From assembly GCA_964500895.1 (NCBI GenBank), contig CAZCQP010000008.1:9292-73291 (forward strand): a stretch of DNA of 64,000 nucleotides, written 5' to 3'. The stretch comes from CAZCQP01 sp964500895 (GTDB taxonomy: Bacteria > Bacillota > Clostridia > Lachnospirales > JAISER01). The first letter of the stretch is position 1. Every line of letters starts with the position of its first letter. The notes beneath the pieces are model-generated. The model saw nothing but the letters and a program-made list of their open reading frames with translations, was not told where the DNA came from and made no database searches. This document shows positions 1-7,222 of this stretch, piece by piece. The position numbers and the translations under genes are program-made.

Positions 1-101
1 CACACATCTTCAAAAAAAGCGTAACATTCTTTTACACTTTCAAGAGCCAACACACTTTCAAAAAATGCGTCCATGGCTGGATTTTTTGGTTTGTTCTTCA
101 A
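1..101 (-). CDS. YerC/YecD-like TrpR-family regulator, N-terminal fragment
   Basis: This reading frame runs off the left edge of the window. About 33 residues are visible. It starts at a TTG with GAGGGG nine bases upstream. The visible part includes FFESVLALESVKECYAFFED, which resembles the start of the small YerC/YecD proteins, a TrpR-like helix-turn-helix family of Firmicutes (acidic first helix, ECYxFFED). The helix-turn-helix itself would lie outside the window. A promoter-like sequence precedes it at 161-190. The call rests on a short fragment recognised from memory; an unrelated small protein is possible. Confidence 0.55.
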   Translation of the reverse strand, partial: MKNKPKNPAMDAFFESVLALESVKECYAFFEDV

Positions 102-160
102 AGCTTAACACCCCTCGAATTGGTTATAAGTAACAATGTATTTGCCGCTATGCAAATTAC

Positions 161-190
161 ATGGTATCAATAATAACATAATTTTGTCAA
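161..190 (-). promoter_or_regulatory. Sigma-A-type promoter for the YerC-like gene
   Basis: On the minus strand a perfect -35 TTGACA (190-185) is followed after 18 bases by TACCAT (166-161). This would give a leader of about 50 bases before the TTG start at 101. Confidence 0.5.
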
Positions 191-226
191 AAAAGCAAAC
201 CATGTCTATGCATGTTACAATAATTT

Positions 227-952
227 TTACTGCTTGCGGCCCAAACGGCTTACATACTGCTTAAACCGTTCCATGGAAGTGTTTAAAATAAGGTGAGGGG
301 GCATAGCCACATCTTTAAGTAGCACTTCAACAAAACCAAATTCACCCACATCTTCCATAAAGTGGGCATCACTGCCTAAAACCACCGGCCACTCTTTTTC
401 TTTGCAGCTAAGCAAAAGCTGGCGCATGGTTTCCACCCCGCCCTGCCTAAAAGATTTAGGGTGCAAAGAAGCATTATTAATTTCCAGGACAACCCGGTTT
501 TCAATGGCAGCCTGAACCACCGCTTCAATATCAAAAGGAAAACGGGGATCCCCCAAATGGCCGATAACATTCACATGTGGGTTTTTCATGGCGTTAATGA
601 TGGCAGAGGTGTGTTCATCTTTGGTGGTAGGTTCATAACAGGGCACATGCAAGCTGGCAATCACCACGTCTAAATCGGCTAAGGCGGAAGGAGGCAGGTC
701 TACCTTGCCTTCCTTATCTAAAATATTCAGCTCAACCCCGGGCAGCAGCCATATGCCGTTTAATTTTTCGGGCAACACCCATAAGTTGTAAAAATAAAAA
801 AGGTTGCTGGAGCCGGGCAAGCTTGGCGCATGATCCGTTACCGCCACCATGGAAAGCCCTTTGCGGGCCGCCGCCAAAGTCATTTCATTCACCGTGCTGT
901 AGGCATGTCCGCTGGCTATCGTATGACAATGCATATCCAATATCAGGTTCAA
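227..952 (-). CDS. PHP-domain phosphatase (YcdX-like)
   Basis: A 241-residue single-domain PHP protein, probably a metal-dependent phosphoesterase in the cytoplasm; the substrate is unknown. The N-terminal metal motif is HCH (residues 8-10), followed by TDHAP (about 39-43), a GVE motif, IASLHVP, VIGHLGDPRFP and the C-terminal GSDAH motif, all in the order seen in YcdX-type PHP phosphatases. The TTG start is chosen because AAGGA lies nine bases upstream and the protein then begins right before the HCH motif. It is divergent from the polysaccharide operon and shares its short promoter region. A histidinol-phosphatase-like role is less likely because no his genes are nearby. Confidence 0.8.
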   Translation of the reverse strand: MNLILDMHCHTIASGHAYSTVNEMTLAAARKGLSMVAVTDHAPSLPGSSNLFYFYNLWVLPEKLNGIWLLPGVELNILDKEGKVDLPPSALADLDVVIASLHVPCYEPTTKDEHTSAIINAMKNPHVNVIGHLGDPRFPFDIEAVVQAAIENRVVLEINNASLHPKSFRQGGVETMRQLLLSCKEKEWPVVLGSDAHFMEDVGEFGFVEVLLKDVAMPPHLILNTSMERFKQYVSRLGRKQ

Positions 953-970
953 ATCATCGCTTCCTTACTT

Positions 971-999
971 TTGGTTCTTGCATACAGTCTTTATATTAT
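971..999 (+). promoter_or_regulatory. Promoter of the surface-polysaccharide operon
   Basis: TTGGTT (971-976), a 17-base spacer and TATTAT (994-999) give a plausible sigma-A promoter about 105 bases before the first glycosyltransferase gene. Its -10 overlaps the -10 of the divergent PHP promoter. Confidence 0.45.
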
Positions 1000-1023
1000 A
1001 CATGGTTTTTAGAGAAACCACAA
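995..1023 (-). promoter_or_regulatory. Promoter of the PHP phosphatase gene
   Basis: On the minus strand TTGTGG (1023-1018), a 17-base spacer and a perfect TATAAT (1000-995) precede the PHP gene start by about 40 bases. The -10 box is the reverse complement of the -10 used by the divergent operon. Confidence 0.5.
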
Positions 1024-1109
1024 CAAAATATGGTATAAAATCCTTTATTTTTTTTCCAAGATGTTATATGATACAGTAGCAATCACTTTTTAGAAAGGAT
1101 AAACATACA

Positions 1110-2180
1110 TTGAATATTTTATATTTAGTCAACTATGCCGGAAAAGGAGGCACAGAACAGTATGTGTACACCCTCACCCAGCATAAGCGGCCAGAGGACA
1201 CCGTCTTCTTTTTATATAACAAAGCAGGGCCATTGTGCCAGCGGATGGAAGCGCTGGGGGTTACGCCGGAACAACTGCCTATGAAACGCCCCTTTGACAT
1301 TTTAGCGGCCAAAAAACTGGCGGCCTACTGCGGGAAAAACAACATACACCTTATCCATACCCAATTTCAGCGGGAAAACACAGTGGCCACACTGGCTAAG
1401 ATGTTTTATCCGGAAGTGAAACTGCTTTACACCAGCCATTTGAACCTGACCAACAACGGGGTATGGAAAGCCTTCAACCGCTTCACCGGCAAAAAGCTTT
1501 CGGCCCTTATCGCCGTTTGCAAGGAAGGGCGGCGGTTGCTCATAGCAAACGGCTTTCCCCCGGAAAAGGTTCAACTTGTTTTCAATGGCATTCCCCCGGT
1601 GGAAAAAGAAAATAATGGCGTTGATGAAAACACCACCAACTTTCTAACCATTACCCGGTTTTCTGGGGAAAAGGGAATTTTCTTTTTGTTAGAAGCGGTT
1701 CGGGCGTTAAAAGACATGACAGCCATTCCCTTTACGGTAACCATGGCTGGAGACGGCCCCCTTTTTGAACAGGCAAAGGCATTTGTGAAAACCCAAGGTA
1801 TTGAAGCGCATGTGCACTTCACCGGCTTTTTGGCAGATACCGAACACCTGTTTCAAAATACACTGGCCTACATTAATTCATCGGAGAGCGAAGCTTTAAG
1901 CTTTGCCATTTTAGAAGCCATGGCCCACGGGCTTCCCATCATTGCCTCACGGGTGGGCGGAAATGTGGATTTGGTGAATCAGGACACAGGCTGCGGCCTG
2001 TTGGTGGATTACGGCGATTCGGAAGCTTTGGCCAAAGCCATGCTATCCCTTTTAACAGACGGACAAGCTGTCAAGACTTATGGGCATAAAGCCAAAATAG
2101 CAGCCCAAACCACCTTTAGCCAGCAAACCATGCTGGACGCCACCTTTGCACTGTACAATGCCATTACAAATGAAGAATAA
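1110..2180 (+). CDS. Family 4 glycosyltransferase
   Basis: A 356-residue GT-B fold retaining glycosyltransferase of family GT4, likely cytoplasmic or membrane-associated, transferring a sugar from a nucleotide donor during surface-polysaccharide synthesis. Visible are the N-terminal glycine loop GGTEQYVYTL (about 14-23), the TRFSGEKGI donor-domain entry near residue 187, and the ExxxxxxxE nucleotide-sugar motif in ESEALSFAILEAMAHG near 263, followed by GLPIIASRVGG. The TTG start has AGAAAGGA about ten bases upstream. First gene of a four-gene run with the DUF4330, ligase-like and GT-CsaB genes. Donor and acceptor sugars cannot be read from sequence. Confidence 0.85.
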   Translation: MNILYLVNYAGKGGTEQYVYTLTQHKRPEDTVFFLYNKAGPLCQRMEALGVTPEQLPMKRPFDILAAKKLAAYCGKNNIHLIHTQFQRENTVATLAKMFYPEVKLLYTSHLNLTNNGVWKAFNRFTGKKLSALIAVCKEGRRLLIANGFPPEKVQLVFNGIPPVEKENNGVDENTTNFLTITRFSGEKGIFFLLEAVRALKDMTAIPFTVTMAGDGPLFEQAKAFVKTQGIEAHVHFTGFLADTEHLFQNTLAYINSSESEALSFAILEAMAHGLPIIASRVGGNVDLVNQDTGCGLLVDYGDSEALAKAMLSLLTDGQAVKTYGHKAKIAAQTTFSQQTMLDATFALYNAITNEE

Positions 2181-2193
2181 GGAGAAAACATTA

Positions 2194-2685
2194 ATGTTGA
2201 TAGACAACAAAGGTAGATTATTTGGAAAAGTAAACATCATCGACTTGTGCGTGGTTATTGCCATCATTGGGGTTGGTGCATTTTTAGGCATGAAGTTCAT
2301 GTCCCCTTCGGCAGAAGTGAAGCCGGTTTCGGAAGATTACATCATTAAGTTTTATGTGGAAGAAGTGCCCGACTACGTGGCCAATGTGATTCAATTGGGC
2401 GACAGGGTGGAAGACGAACAAAAAAGCATTTTCCTGGGCACCGTCTCCAATATTGTCACAGGCCCGGGTTACGAATACACCCCCAACGCTGCCGGTGAAC
2501 TGCCCAGAGGTTACAAAGAGGGTTATGTATCCTGCGAAATAACCGCAGAACTAAAAGCCCAAGCCTTTGCCAATGGTTTGCTTATTGAAGGCAACAAATA
2601 CGGCGTGGGCCATACTTTTGTCATTCGTGCCGGTAAAGCCAAGATTTATTTAAAACTTTCTGCCATAGAACCGAAGGGAGCGTGA
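2194..2685 (+). CDS. DUF4330 family membrane-anchored protein
   Basis: A 163-residue protein with one N-terminal transmembrane segment (about residues 12-34, IDLCVVIAIIGVGAFLG) and a soluble domain outside the membrane, matching the DUF4330 family. Its function is unknown. The ATG at 2194 is chosen over an upstream in-frame ATG because AAGGAG sits ten bases before it and it begins just after the preceding glycosyltransferase stop. Its place between a glycosyltransferase and an O-antigen-ligase-like gene suggests a structural or accessory role in polysaccharide assembly or export. That role is inference from context only. Confidence 0.75.
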   Translation: MLIDNKGRLFGKVNIIDLCVVIAIIGVGAFLGMKFMSPSAEVKPVSEDYIIKFYVEEVPDYVANVIQLGDRVEDEQKSIFLGTVSNIVTGPGYEYTPNAAGELPRGYKEGYVSCEITAELKAQAFANGLLIEGNKYGVGHTFVIRAGKAKIYLKLSAIEPKGA

Positions 2686-2692
2686 GTCTGCC

Positions 2693-4198
2693 ATGAGCGG
2701 CAGCCTTTGCCTTTCCCTTCTTTTGTCCATCTACCGCCGGATAAACGGCTGGTATGAGAATAGTTTTTGCCACAGGCTGGCGGCCAAAGGAGCCAATGCC
2801 TTTGAAAACAGCTTTGTTTTTAAGTTGGCCTGCAAAGAAAGCCCTCGGCGTTATGCAGCTGGAAGCCTGTTATTTAAAGTGATTTACGGCATTTTAAGTT
2901 TTATTGCTGTTGTTGCCGGAAAAGTTTATGAAGGCTGGGCCAAGGCCAGTGCCGGCAGCGTTTTTTGCCGGGTCATTGGCAGTTCCCGCATCATCAACCT
3001 ATCCTTTGAATGGGTGCTGGGCGCTTATTTTATGGTCATGTTGGCCACCCCCAGCCAATATTGGAACAACATGCTTATGCTGCTGGCAGCCGTTACCCTT
3101 GGGTTGCTGTTAACCTTGCACATTTTATCCGGCCGTGCAAAAGGCATTGCCATGCGGGACATCCATCCTGCTTTGCTGCTGTTTGCATTGCTGGCGGTAG
3201 TCAGCCTGGCTTTTACCTATAAGCTGGGTGACAGTTTGCGCATTTTGTCTCTGCTATTGTCCGGTATTTTGACGGCGATTATCACTCAGGCCACCGTAAC
3301 CAGTGTGAAAAAACTGCATGTGGTCATTGGATTTTTGTTTGCTGGGCTGGCGTTGTCCGCCTTATACGGGCTGCTGCAATACCGCATGGGCATTGAAGTA
3401 CGATCGGACTTTGTTGATTTAACTTACAGTGCTGGGCTTCAACGGCTGTTTTCCACCATGGACAACCCCAACAACTATGCAGAAGTGATTATTTTGCTCC
3501 TGCCCCTATGCGTCACCACGGTATTCACTGCCAAAAATGACTGGGTGCGTGTGCTTTGCCTGGCCTTGCTGGCTCCCATTGTATTGGCACTGCTGTTAAC
3601 CGGCTCTCGGGCTGCCTATTTAGTGGCCATGGCCGGGGCTGGGGTGTATGTGCTTTTGGTAAACAAACGGCTGGTGCCTTTTTTCCTGCTGCTGTTCGTG
3701 GCCTCCGTTCCTTTTTGGCCTTCCTTTATTATGGACCGGCTTATGACCATCGGCAAAGATTCATCCAGTGCCTTCCGTCTGCTTATTTGGACGGATGCCC
3801 TCACCTTACTACGGAAAAACTGGGTCACTGGCCTGGGCATTGGCCCTGCTGCTTTTACCAATGCTTTTCGGGTGATGGCAGACTATAAAGTGGCCACAGC
3901 CATGCACAGCCACAACCTATACATGCAAATTTGGCTTGAAATGGGCATTTGCGCCCTGCTCACCTTTTTGGTTTACATCTTAACCACCGCAAAAAAACTG
4001 TTGGCGGCGGTAACCCGCCCCACCAAGCACACAGCCCACACGCACCGTTTAGCAGCTGTGGCTGCTGGTATGGTCGCTTTCCTATGCTTTGGCATGGTGG
4101 AATACGTATGGTTTTACCCCCGGGTGATGCTCACCTTCTGGATTTTAGCAGGGCTGGGTACGGCCATCATTCGTCTGGCCGGAGGTGACCAGGCGTGA
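2693..4198 (+). CDS. O-antigen ligase/polymerase-like membrane protein
   Basis: A 501-residue polytopic protein with about ten hydrophobic segments after an N-terminal cytoplasmic stretch of roughly 60 residues. It carries the Wzy_C/WaaL-type loop: LTGSRAAYLVAMAG in one helix and the extracytoplasmic HSHNLYMQIWLEMG near the C-terminal third, where this family has conserved His and Glu residues. It probably polymerises or ligates lipid-linked glycans on the outer face of the membrane. Start ATG lies seven bases after the DUF4330 stop; its ribosome site GGGAG is somewhat distant. The stop overlaps the next gene by four bases (GTGA), indicating translational coupling. Confidence 0.8.
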   Translation: MSGSLCLSLLLSIYRRINGWYENSFCHRLAAKGANAFENSFVFKLACKESPRRYAAGSLLFKVIYGILSFIAVVAGKVYEGWAKASAGSVFCRVIGSSRIINLSFEWVLGAYFMVMLATPSQYWNNMLMLLAAVTLGLLLTLHILSGRAKGIAMRDIHPALLLFALLAVVSLAFTYKLGDSLRILSLLLSGILTAIITQATVTSVKKLHVVIGFLFAGLALSALYGLLQYRMGIEVRSDFVDLTYSAGLQRLFSTMDNPNNYAEVIILLLPLCVTTVFTAKNDWVRVLCLALLAPIVLALLLTGSRAAYLVAMAGAGVYVLLVNKRLVPFFLLLFVASVPFWPSFIMDRLMTIGKDSSSAFRLLIWTDALTLLRKNWVTGLGIGPAAFTNAFRVMADYKVATAMHSHNLYMQIWLEMGICALLTFLVYILTTAKKLLAAVTRPTKHTAHTHRLAAVAAGMVAFLCFGMVEYVWFYPRVMLTFWILAGLGTAIIRLAGGDQA

Positions 4199-6417
4199 AG
4201 GTACTGCATTTAATTAGCGGCGGCGACAAAGGCGGCGCTAAAACCCACGTGTTTACATTGTTGGAAGCCTTGCAAGAGGACATTAGCATCCGGGTCATTT
4301 GTTTCATGGAGGGCGTGTTTTATCAAGAAATTAAAACCATGGACATTCCCTCCATGCTCATTAAACAACGGTATCGCAACGATTTAACCATCATCAGCAA
4401 GTTGGTGGCCCACATCCGCAGCGAACAATACGACTTGATTCATGCCCACGGTGCCAGAGCCAACTTCATTGCGGTGCTGTTGCGCCCGTTTATTAAAATT
4501 CCCATGCTCACCACCGTCCACAGCGATTACCGGCTGGACTTCACAGACAGCCTGTATAAAAAAATGGTGTTTACAGAACTGAATGCCGCCGCTTTGCGGC
4601 TGATGGACTATTACATTGCTGTTTCGGAACAGTTTAAGGAAATGTTGGCCCAGCGCCGGTTCGACCCGGAGCGTATTTTCACCGTGTATAATTCCATTGA
4701 CTTTGAAAAAGACGTGGAAGTCACCCCTAAAGAGCAATTTCTGGCCCAGCACAACATTGATGCAAAGGGTAAAACGTTGGTGGGCATCATTGGCCGCTTT
4801 GACAAAGTGAAAGGGCACGATGTGTTCATGAAGGCAGCGGCACAGGTGCTTAAAACCCGGCAGGACGTTTTGTTTCTGCTGGCTGGTGAAGGGCCAGAGC
4901 AGCAGCATTTGGAACATTTGGCCAAGCAGCACGGCATCCAAAACCATGTGAAATTTTTAGGCTTTGTGAATGACATTTACAGCTTTGTGAATGCCATAGA
5001 CATGAACGTGTTGTCCTCCCACAGCGAATCCTTCCCTTATGTGCTGCTGGAAGGGGCCAAAATGTGTAAAGCCACGGTAACCACAGCGGTGGGCGGCATC
5101 CCAGACTTAATTAAAGACGGTGAAACTGGGCTTTTGTCCCCCCCAGCTAATCCAGAAGTGTTGGCGGAAAAAATATGTTTGCTTTTAGAAGATAAAGGGT
5201 TGGCCAAGGCTATGGGTGAGCGGCTGAACACCTTTGCCCGCACCCATTTTTCCAAAGAAAGCATGAAGCAACGCCACATAGAAATTTACAACAACGTGCT
5301 GAAACGGCATACTGCCGCCGGCAAACGGTTTGACGTGATGCTTTCCGGCTATTACGGTTTTCGCAACAGTGGGGACGATGCCCTGCTGAAAGCCATCATC
5401 GACAGCTTGCGGCAGGAAAAGCCAGACTTGGCCATTGCGGTGCTCTCTAAAGACCCAAAGGAAACCCAGGCCCGCCACGGGGTGTTTGCCATTAACCGCT
5501 CCAACATGCTGGCCATTCGCCGCTATATGAAGCGTACCCGGGTGTTTATAAACGGGGGTGGCAGCTTGATTCAAGACATTACCAGCACGCAGTCTTTGCT
5601 GTATTACACCACGCTGATGCATTTTGCAAAAGGTTTCGGCCTGAAAGTGATGCTCTATGCCAACGGCATTGGCCCTATTTTAAAGTGGTACAATCAAAAA
5701 ATTGCCAAAAATGCGTTGGCAGTGTGCGATGTGATTACGCTGCGGGAAAGTGCATCCTTCGAGGCCATGGAGAAGCTGGGCATTTCCTCACGCAAAGCAT
5801 CCCTCACCTGCGACCCCACTTTTGCCATTCGTCCTGCACCAGAAGCGGAACTGCAAGCTGTGCTGGCAAAGGAAGGCATTGACCCCAATAAAAGTTACCT
5901 GGCCATTTCTGTGCGCCAATGGAAATACAGCGACAGCAATTTTGTTGCTAAAATGACAGAGGCCATTGACAGCATTTGCATGAAGCATGGGCTTATTCCC
6001 CTGTTCATTCCCATGCAGCAGCCTTACGATGTGATTATTTCCAAGGAAATGATGCATAAATTAAGTGTAGAAGCCCTCATTTTAACCGGAGATTACCCGG
6101 TGGAAATGCTCATGGGCATCATCGGCCAAACCAAGCTGGTGATGGCCATGCGGTTGCACACCCTCATTTATGCGGTGAACATGGGTGTACCTGTGGTAGG
6201 CATTGTGTACGACCCTAAAATTCAATCGTTTATGAACCAGGTTGGGCAAGAAACATACGTAAGCTGCCACCATATTGACACCGCACGCCTGACGGACATG
6301 GTGGATGGCGTTTTAAATGACCTGCCACACACAAAAAACAGCATTGAAAACCGTTCCGCCCAGCTGAAAGCATTGTCTAACCGGGATGCGCAAATGGCTA
6401 TTGACCTAATCCACTAA
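4195..6417 (+). CDS. Fused GT4 glycosyltransferase and CsaB-type pyruvyltransferase
   Basis: A 740-residue two-enzyme protein. Residues 1 to about 372 form a GT4 glycosyltransferase: GGDKGGAKTHVFTL loop at 9-22, IGRFDKVKG, and SHSESFPYVLLEGAKM near 283. From about residue 379 (FDVMLSGYYGFRNSGDDALL) to the end it is a polysaccharide pyruvyltransferase of the CsaB/WcaK type, with NGGGSLIQDITST, SVRQW and RLHTLIYAVNMGVPVVGIVYDP. CsaB adds ketal-pyruvate to secondary cell-wall polysaccharide, the ligand of SLH domains. The GTG start overlaps the preceding stop. No frameshift is seen at the junction. A hairpin follows the stop. The coupling of sugar addition with pyruvylation is inferred. Confidence 0.85.
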   Translation: MKVLHLISGGDKGGAKTHVFTLLEALQEDISIRVICFMEGVFYQEIKTMDIPSMLIKQRYRNDLTIISKLVAHIRSEQYDLIHAHGARANFIAVLLRPFIKIPMLTTVHSDYRLDFTDSLYKKMVFTELNAAALRLMDYYIAVSEQFKEMLAQRRFDPERIFTVYNSIDFEKDVEVTPKEQFLAQHNIDAKGKTLVGIIGRFDKVKGHDVFMKAAAQVLKTRQDVLFLLAGEGPEQQHLEHLAKQHGIQNHVKFLGFVNDIYSFVNAIDMNVLSSHSESFPYVLLEGAKMCKATVTTAVGGIPDLIKDGETGLLSPPANPEVLAEKICLLLEDKGLAKAMGERLNTFARTHFSKESMKQRHIEIYNNVLKRHTAAGKRFDVMLSGYYGFRNSGDDALLKAIIDSLRQEKPDLAIAVLSKDPKETQARHGVFAINRSNMLAIRRYMKRTRVFINGGGSLIQDITSTQSLLYYTTLMHFAKGFGLKVMLYANGIGPILKWYNQKIAKNALAVCDVITLRESASFEAMEKLGISSRKASLTCDPTFAIRPAPEAELQAVLAKEGIDPNKSYLAISVRQWKYSDSNFVAKMTEAIDSICMKHGLIPLFIPMQQPYDVIISKEMMHKLSVEALILTGDYPVEMLMGIIGQTKLVMAMRLHTLIYAVNMGVPVVGIVYDPKIQSFMNQVGQETYVSCHHIDTARLTDMVDGVLNDLPHTKNSIENRSAQLKALSNRDAQMAIDLIH

Positions 6418-6438
6418 TGTTTTGCAATTGCACACACG

Positions 6439-6479
6439 GAATACCGGCTTGCCACAAACTTGATGGTAAGCCGGTATTC
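6439..6479 (+). terminator. Hairpin after the polysaccharide operon
   Basis: A 12-bp perfect stem (GAATACCGGCTT with AAGCCGGTATTC) lies 20 bases after the GT-CsaB stop. There is no U-rich tail, so it may be a weak terminator or an mRNA 3'-end stabiliser. Confidence 0.55.
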
Positions 6480-6512
6480 TAAAGGGTTTATGGTGAACTT
6501 TTTAAATTATCA

Positions 6513-6541
6513 TTGACAGACATGCCAATTTGTTATATACT
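6513..6541 (+). promoter_or_regulatory. Promoter of tRNA-Arg
   Basis: Perfect TTGACA (6513-6518), a 17-base spacer and TATACT (6536-6541) lie 13 bases before the mature tRNA, as expected for a strong tRNA promoter. Confidence 0.8.
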
Positions 6542-6554
6542 ATGCCCTGCGGAT

Positions 6555-6628
6555 GTACCCTTAGCTCAGATGGATAGAGCGCAAGCCTCCGGAGCTTGAG
6601 GCCGCAGGTTCGACTCCTGTAGGGTACA
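6555..6628 (+). tRNA. tRNA-Arg, anticodon CCG
   Basis: A complete 74-base cloverleaf can be folded: acceptor GTACCCT/AGGGTAC, D-arm GCTC/GAGC, anticodon stem CAAGC/GCTTG with loop CTCCGGA (anticodon CCG, reading CGG), and a T-arm with loop TTCGACT. Discriminator base is A. The 3' CCA is not encoded. It is a single-gene unit with its own promoter and terminator. Confidence 0.93.
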
Positions 6629-6633
6629 GTTGT

Positions 6634-6667
6634 AAAACCCATGCAAAAACTTGTATGGGTTTTTTTA
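6634..6667 (+). terminator. Rho-independent terminator of tRNA-Arg
   Basis: AAACCCAT pairs with ATGGGTTT around an A-rich loop and is followed by a T run, five bases after the tRNA. Confidence 0.85.
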
Positions 6668-6759
6668 TTGCTTCTGGTTTTTTCACACAGCGCAGGCTGT
6701 TTCTGTATGCATGATTCACGGCTTTGGGGAAAGGATAAACACTGAAAGGAGTGTTTATC

Positions 6760-6888
6760 ATGGCTAAAACCACTGGAAAATCCAAAGACAGTAAAAACCA
6801 GGCTTTATCCGACACATCTGAAGACATGAAACGTAACATGCCTAAAAAAGACTTACCTGCCGGCATTGCTACAAAACAATATAAATAA
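6760..6888 (+). CDS. Small basic hypothetical protein (42 aa)
   Basis: A 42-residue, lysine-rich hydrophilic protein (MAKTTGKSKDSKNQALSDTS at the start, ending ATKQYK). I do not recognise a family. It is supported by a textbook ribosome site (AAAGGAG, eight bases before the ATG) and by a good terminator eight bases after its stop, so it is an independent transcript. It has no membrane segment, no cysteine and no signal peptide. The composition is like small spore or nucleic-acid-binding proteins, but no alpha/beta SASP motif is present, so no function is assigned. Confidence 0.65.
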   Translation: MAKTTGKSKDSKNQALSDTSEDMKRNMPKKDLPAGIATKQYK

Positions 6889-6895
6889 CATTATG

Positions 6896-6932
6896 AAGAG
6901 ACTGTTTCATACACATGAGCAGTCTCTTTTTT
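6896..6932 (+). terminator. Rho-independent terminator of the 42-aa gene
   Basis: AAGAGACTG and CAGTCTCTT form a nine-bp stem with a 15-base loop, followed by TTTT. Confidence 0.85.
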
Positions 6933-6966
6933 ATACATTCCTCACCTGCTTTTAATGATAAAAACG

Positions 6967-6995
6967 TTGTAACAGCCCAAAATATGTGATAAGAT
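6967..6995 (+). promoter_or_regulatory. Candidate promoter of the ahcY transcript
   Basis: TTGTAA (6967-6972), 17 bases, then TAAGAT (6990-6995). If used, the leader is over 220 bases and contains the whole palindromic element at 7038-7199. Match is moderate. Confidence 0.3.
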
Positions 6996-7037
6996 ATACT
7001 TTGATAAATTTACGTTAAAAACTAAATGCAGTTCTTA

Positions 7038-7199
7038 GAGCTTGTTTAATATCTCGCTTGTACCGGATTTTCGAGATGATTTTTCGCTATGCACGAAAGC
7101 CGTGCGACGGCATAATAAGCAATTATGACTAGCAGGGCTGACAAAGCATAGCGGGAAATCAGCCGAAAAGGCGTTGTAATGGAGATATTAAACAGGGTC
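7038..7199. mobile_element. 162-bp palindromic MITE-like element
   Basis: The two ends are inverted repeats of each other (GAGCTTGTTTAATATCTC against GACCCTGTTTAATATCTC on the other strand). Similarity continues inward through TTTTCG, TGATTT and CGCTATGC for about 50 bases, so the element can fold into one long hairpin. It is flanked on both sides by TTA, a likely 3-bp target duplication. There is no coding capacity. It sits between the terminator of the 42-aa gene and the ahcY ribosome site. Probably a non-autonomous element mobilised by a transposase encoded elsewhere. Confidence 0.7.
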
Positions 7200-7222
7200 T
7201 TATATTAAATAGGGGGTGCCTC

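Noticed and set aside
6439..7199. Genomic island inserted at tRNA-Arg
   Set aside because: No integrase, no repeat of the tRNA 3' end and no prophage genes follow. The tRNA has its own terminator and ordinary genes come next.
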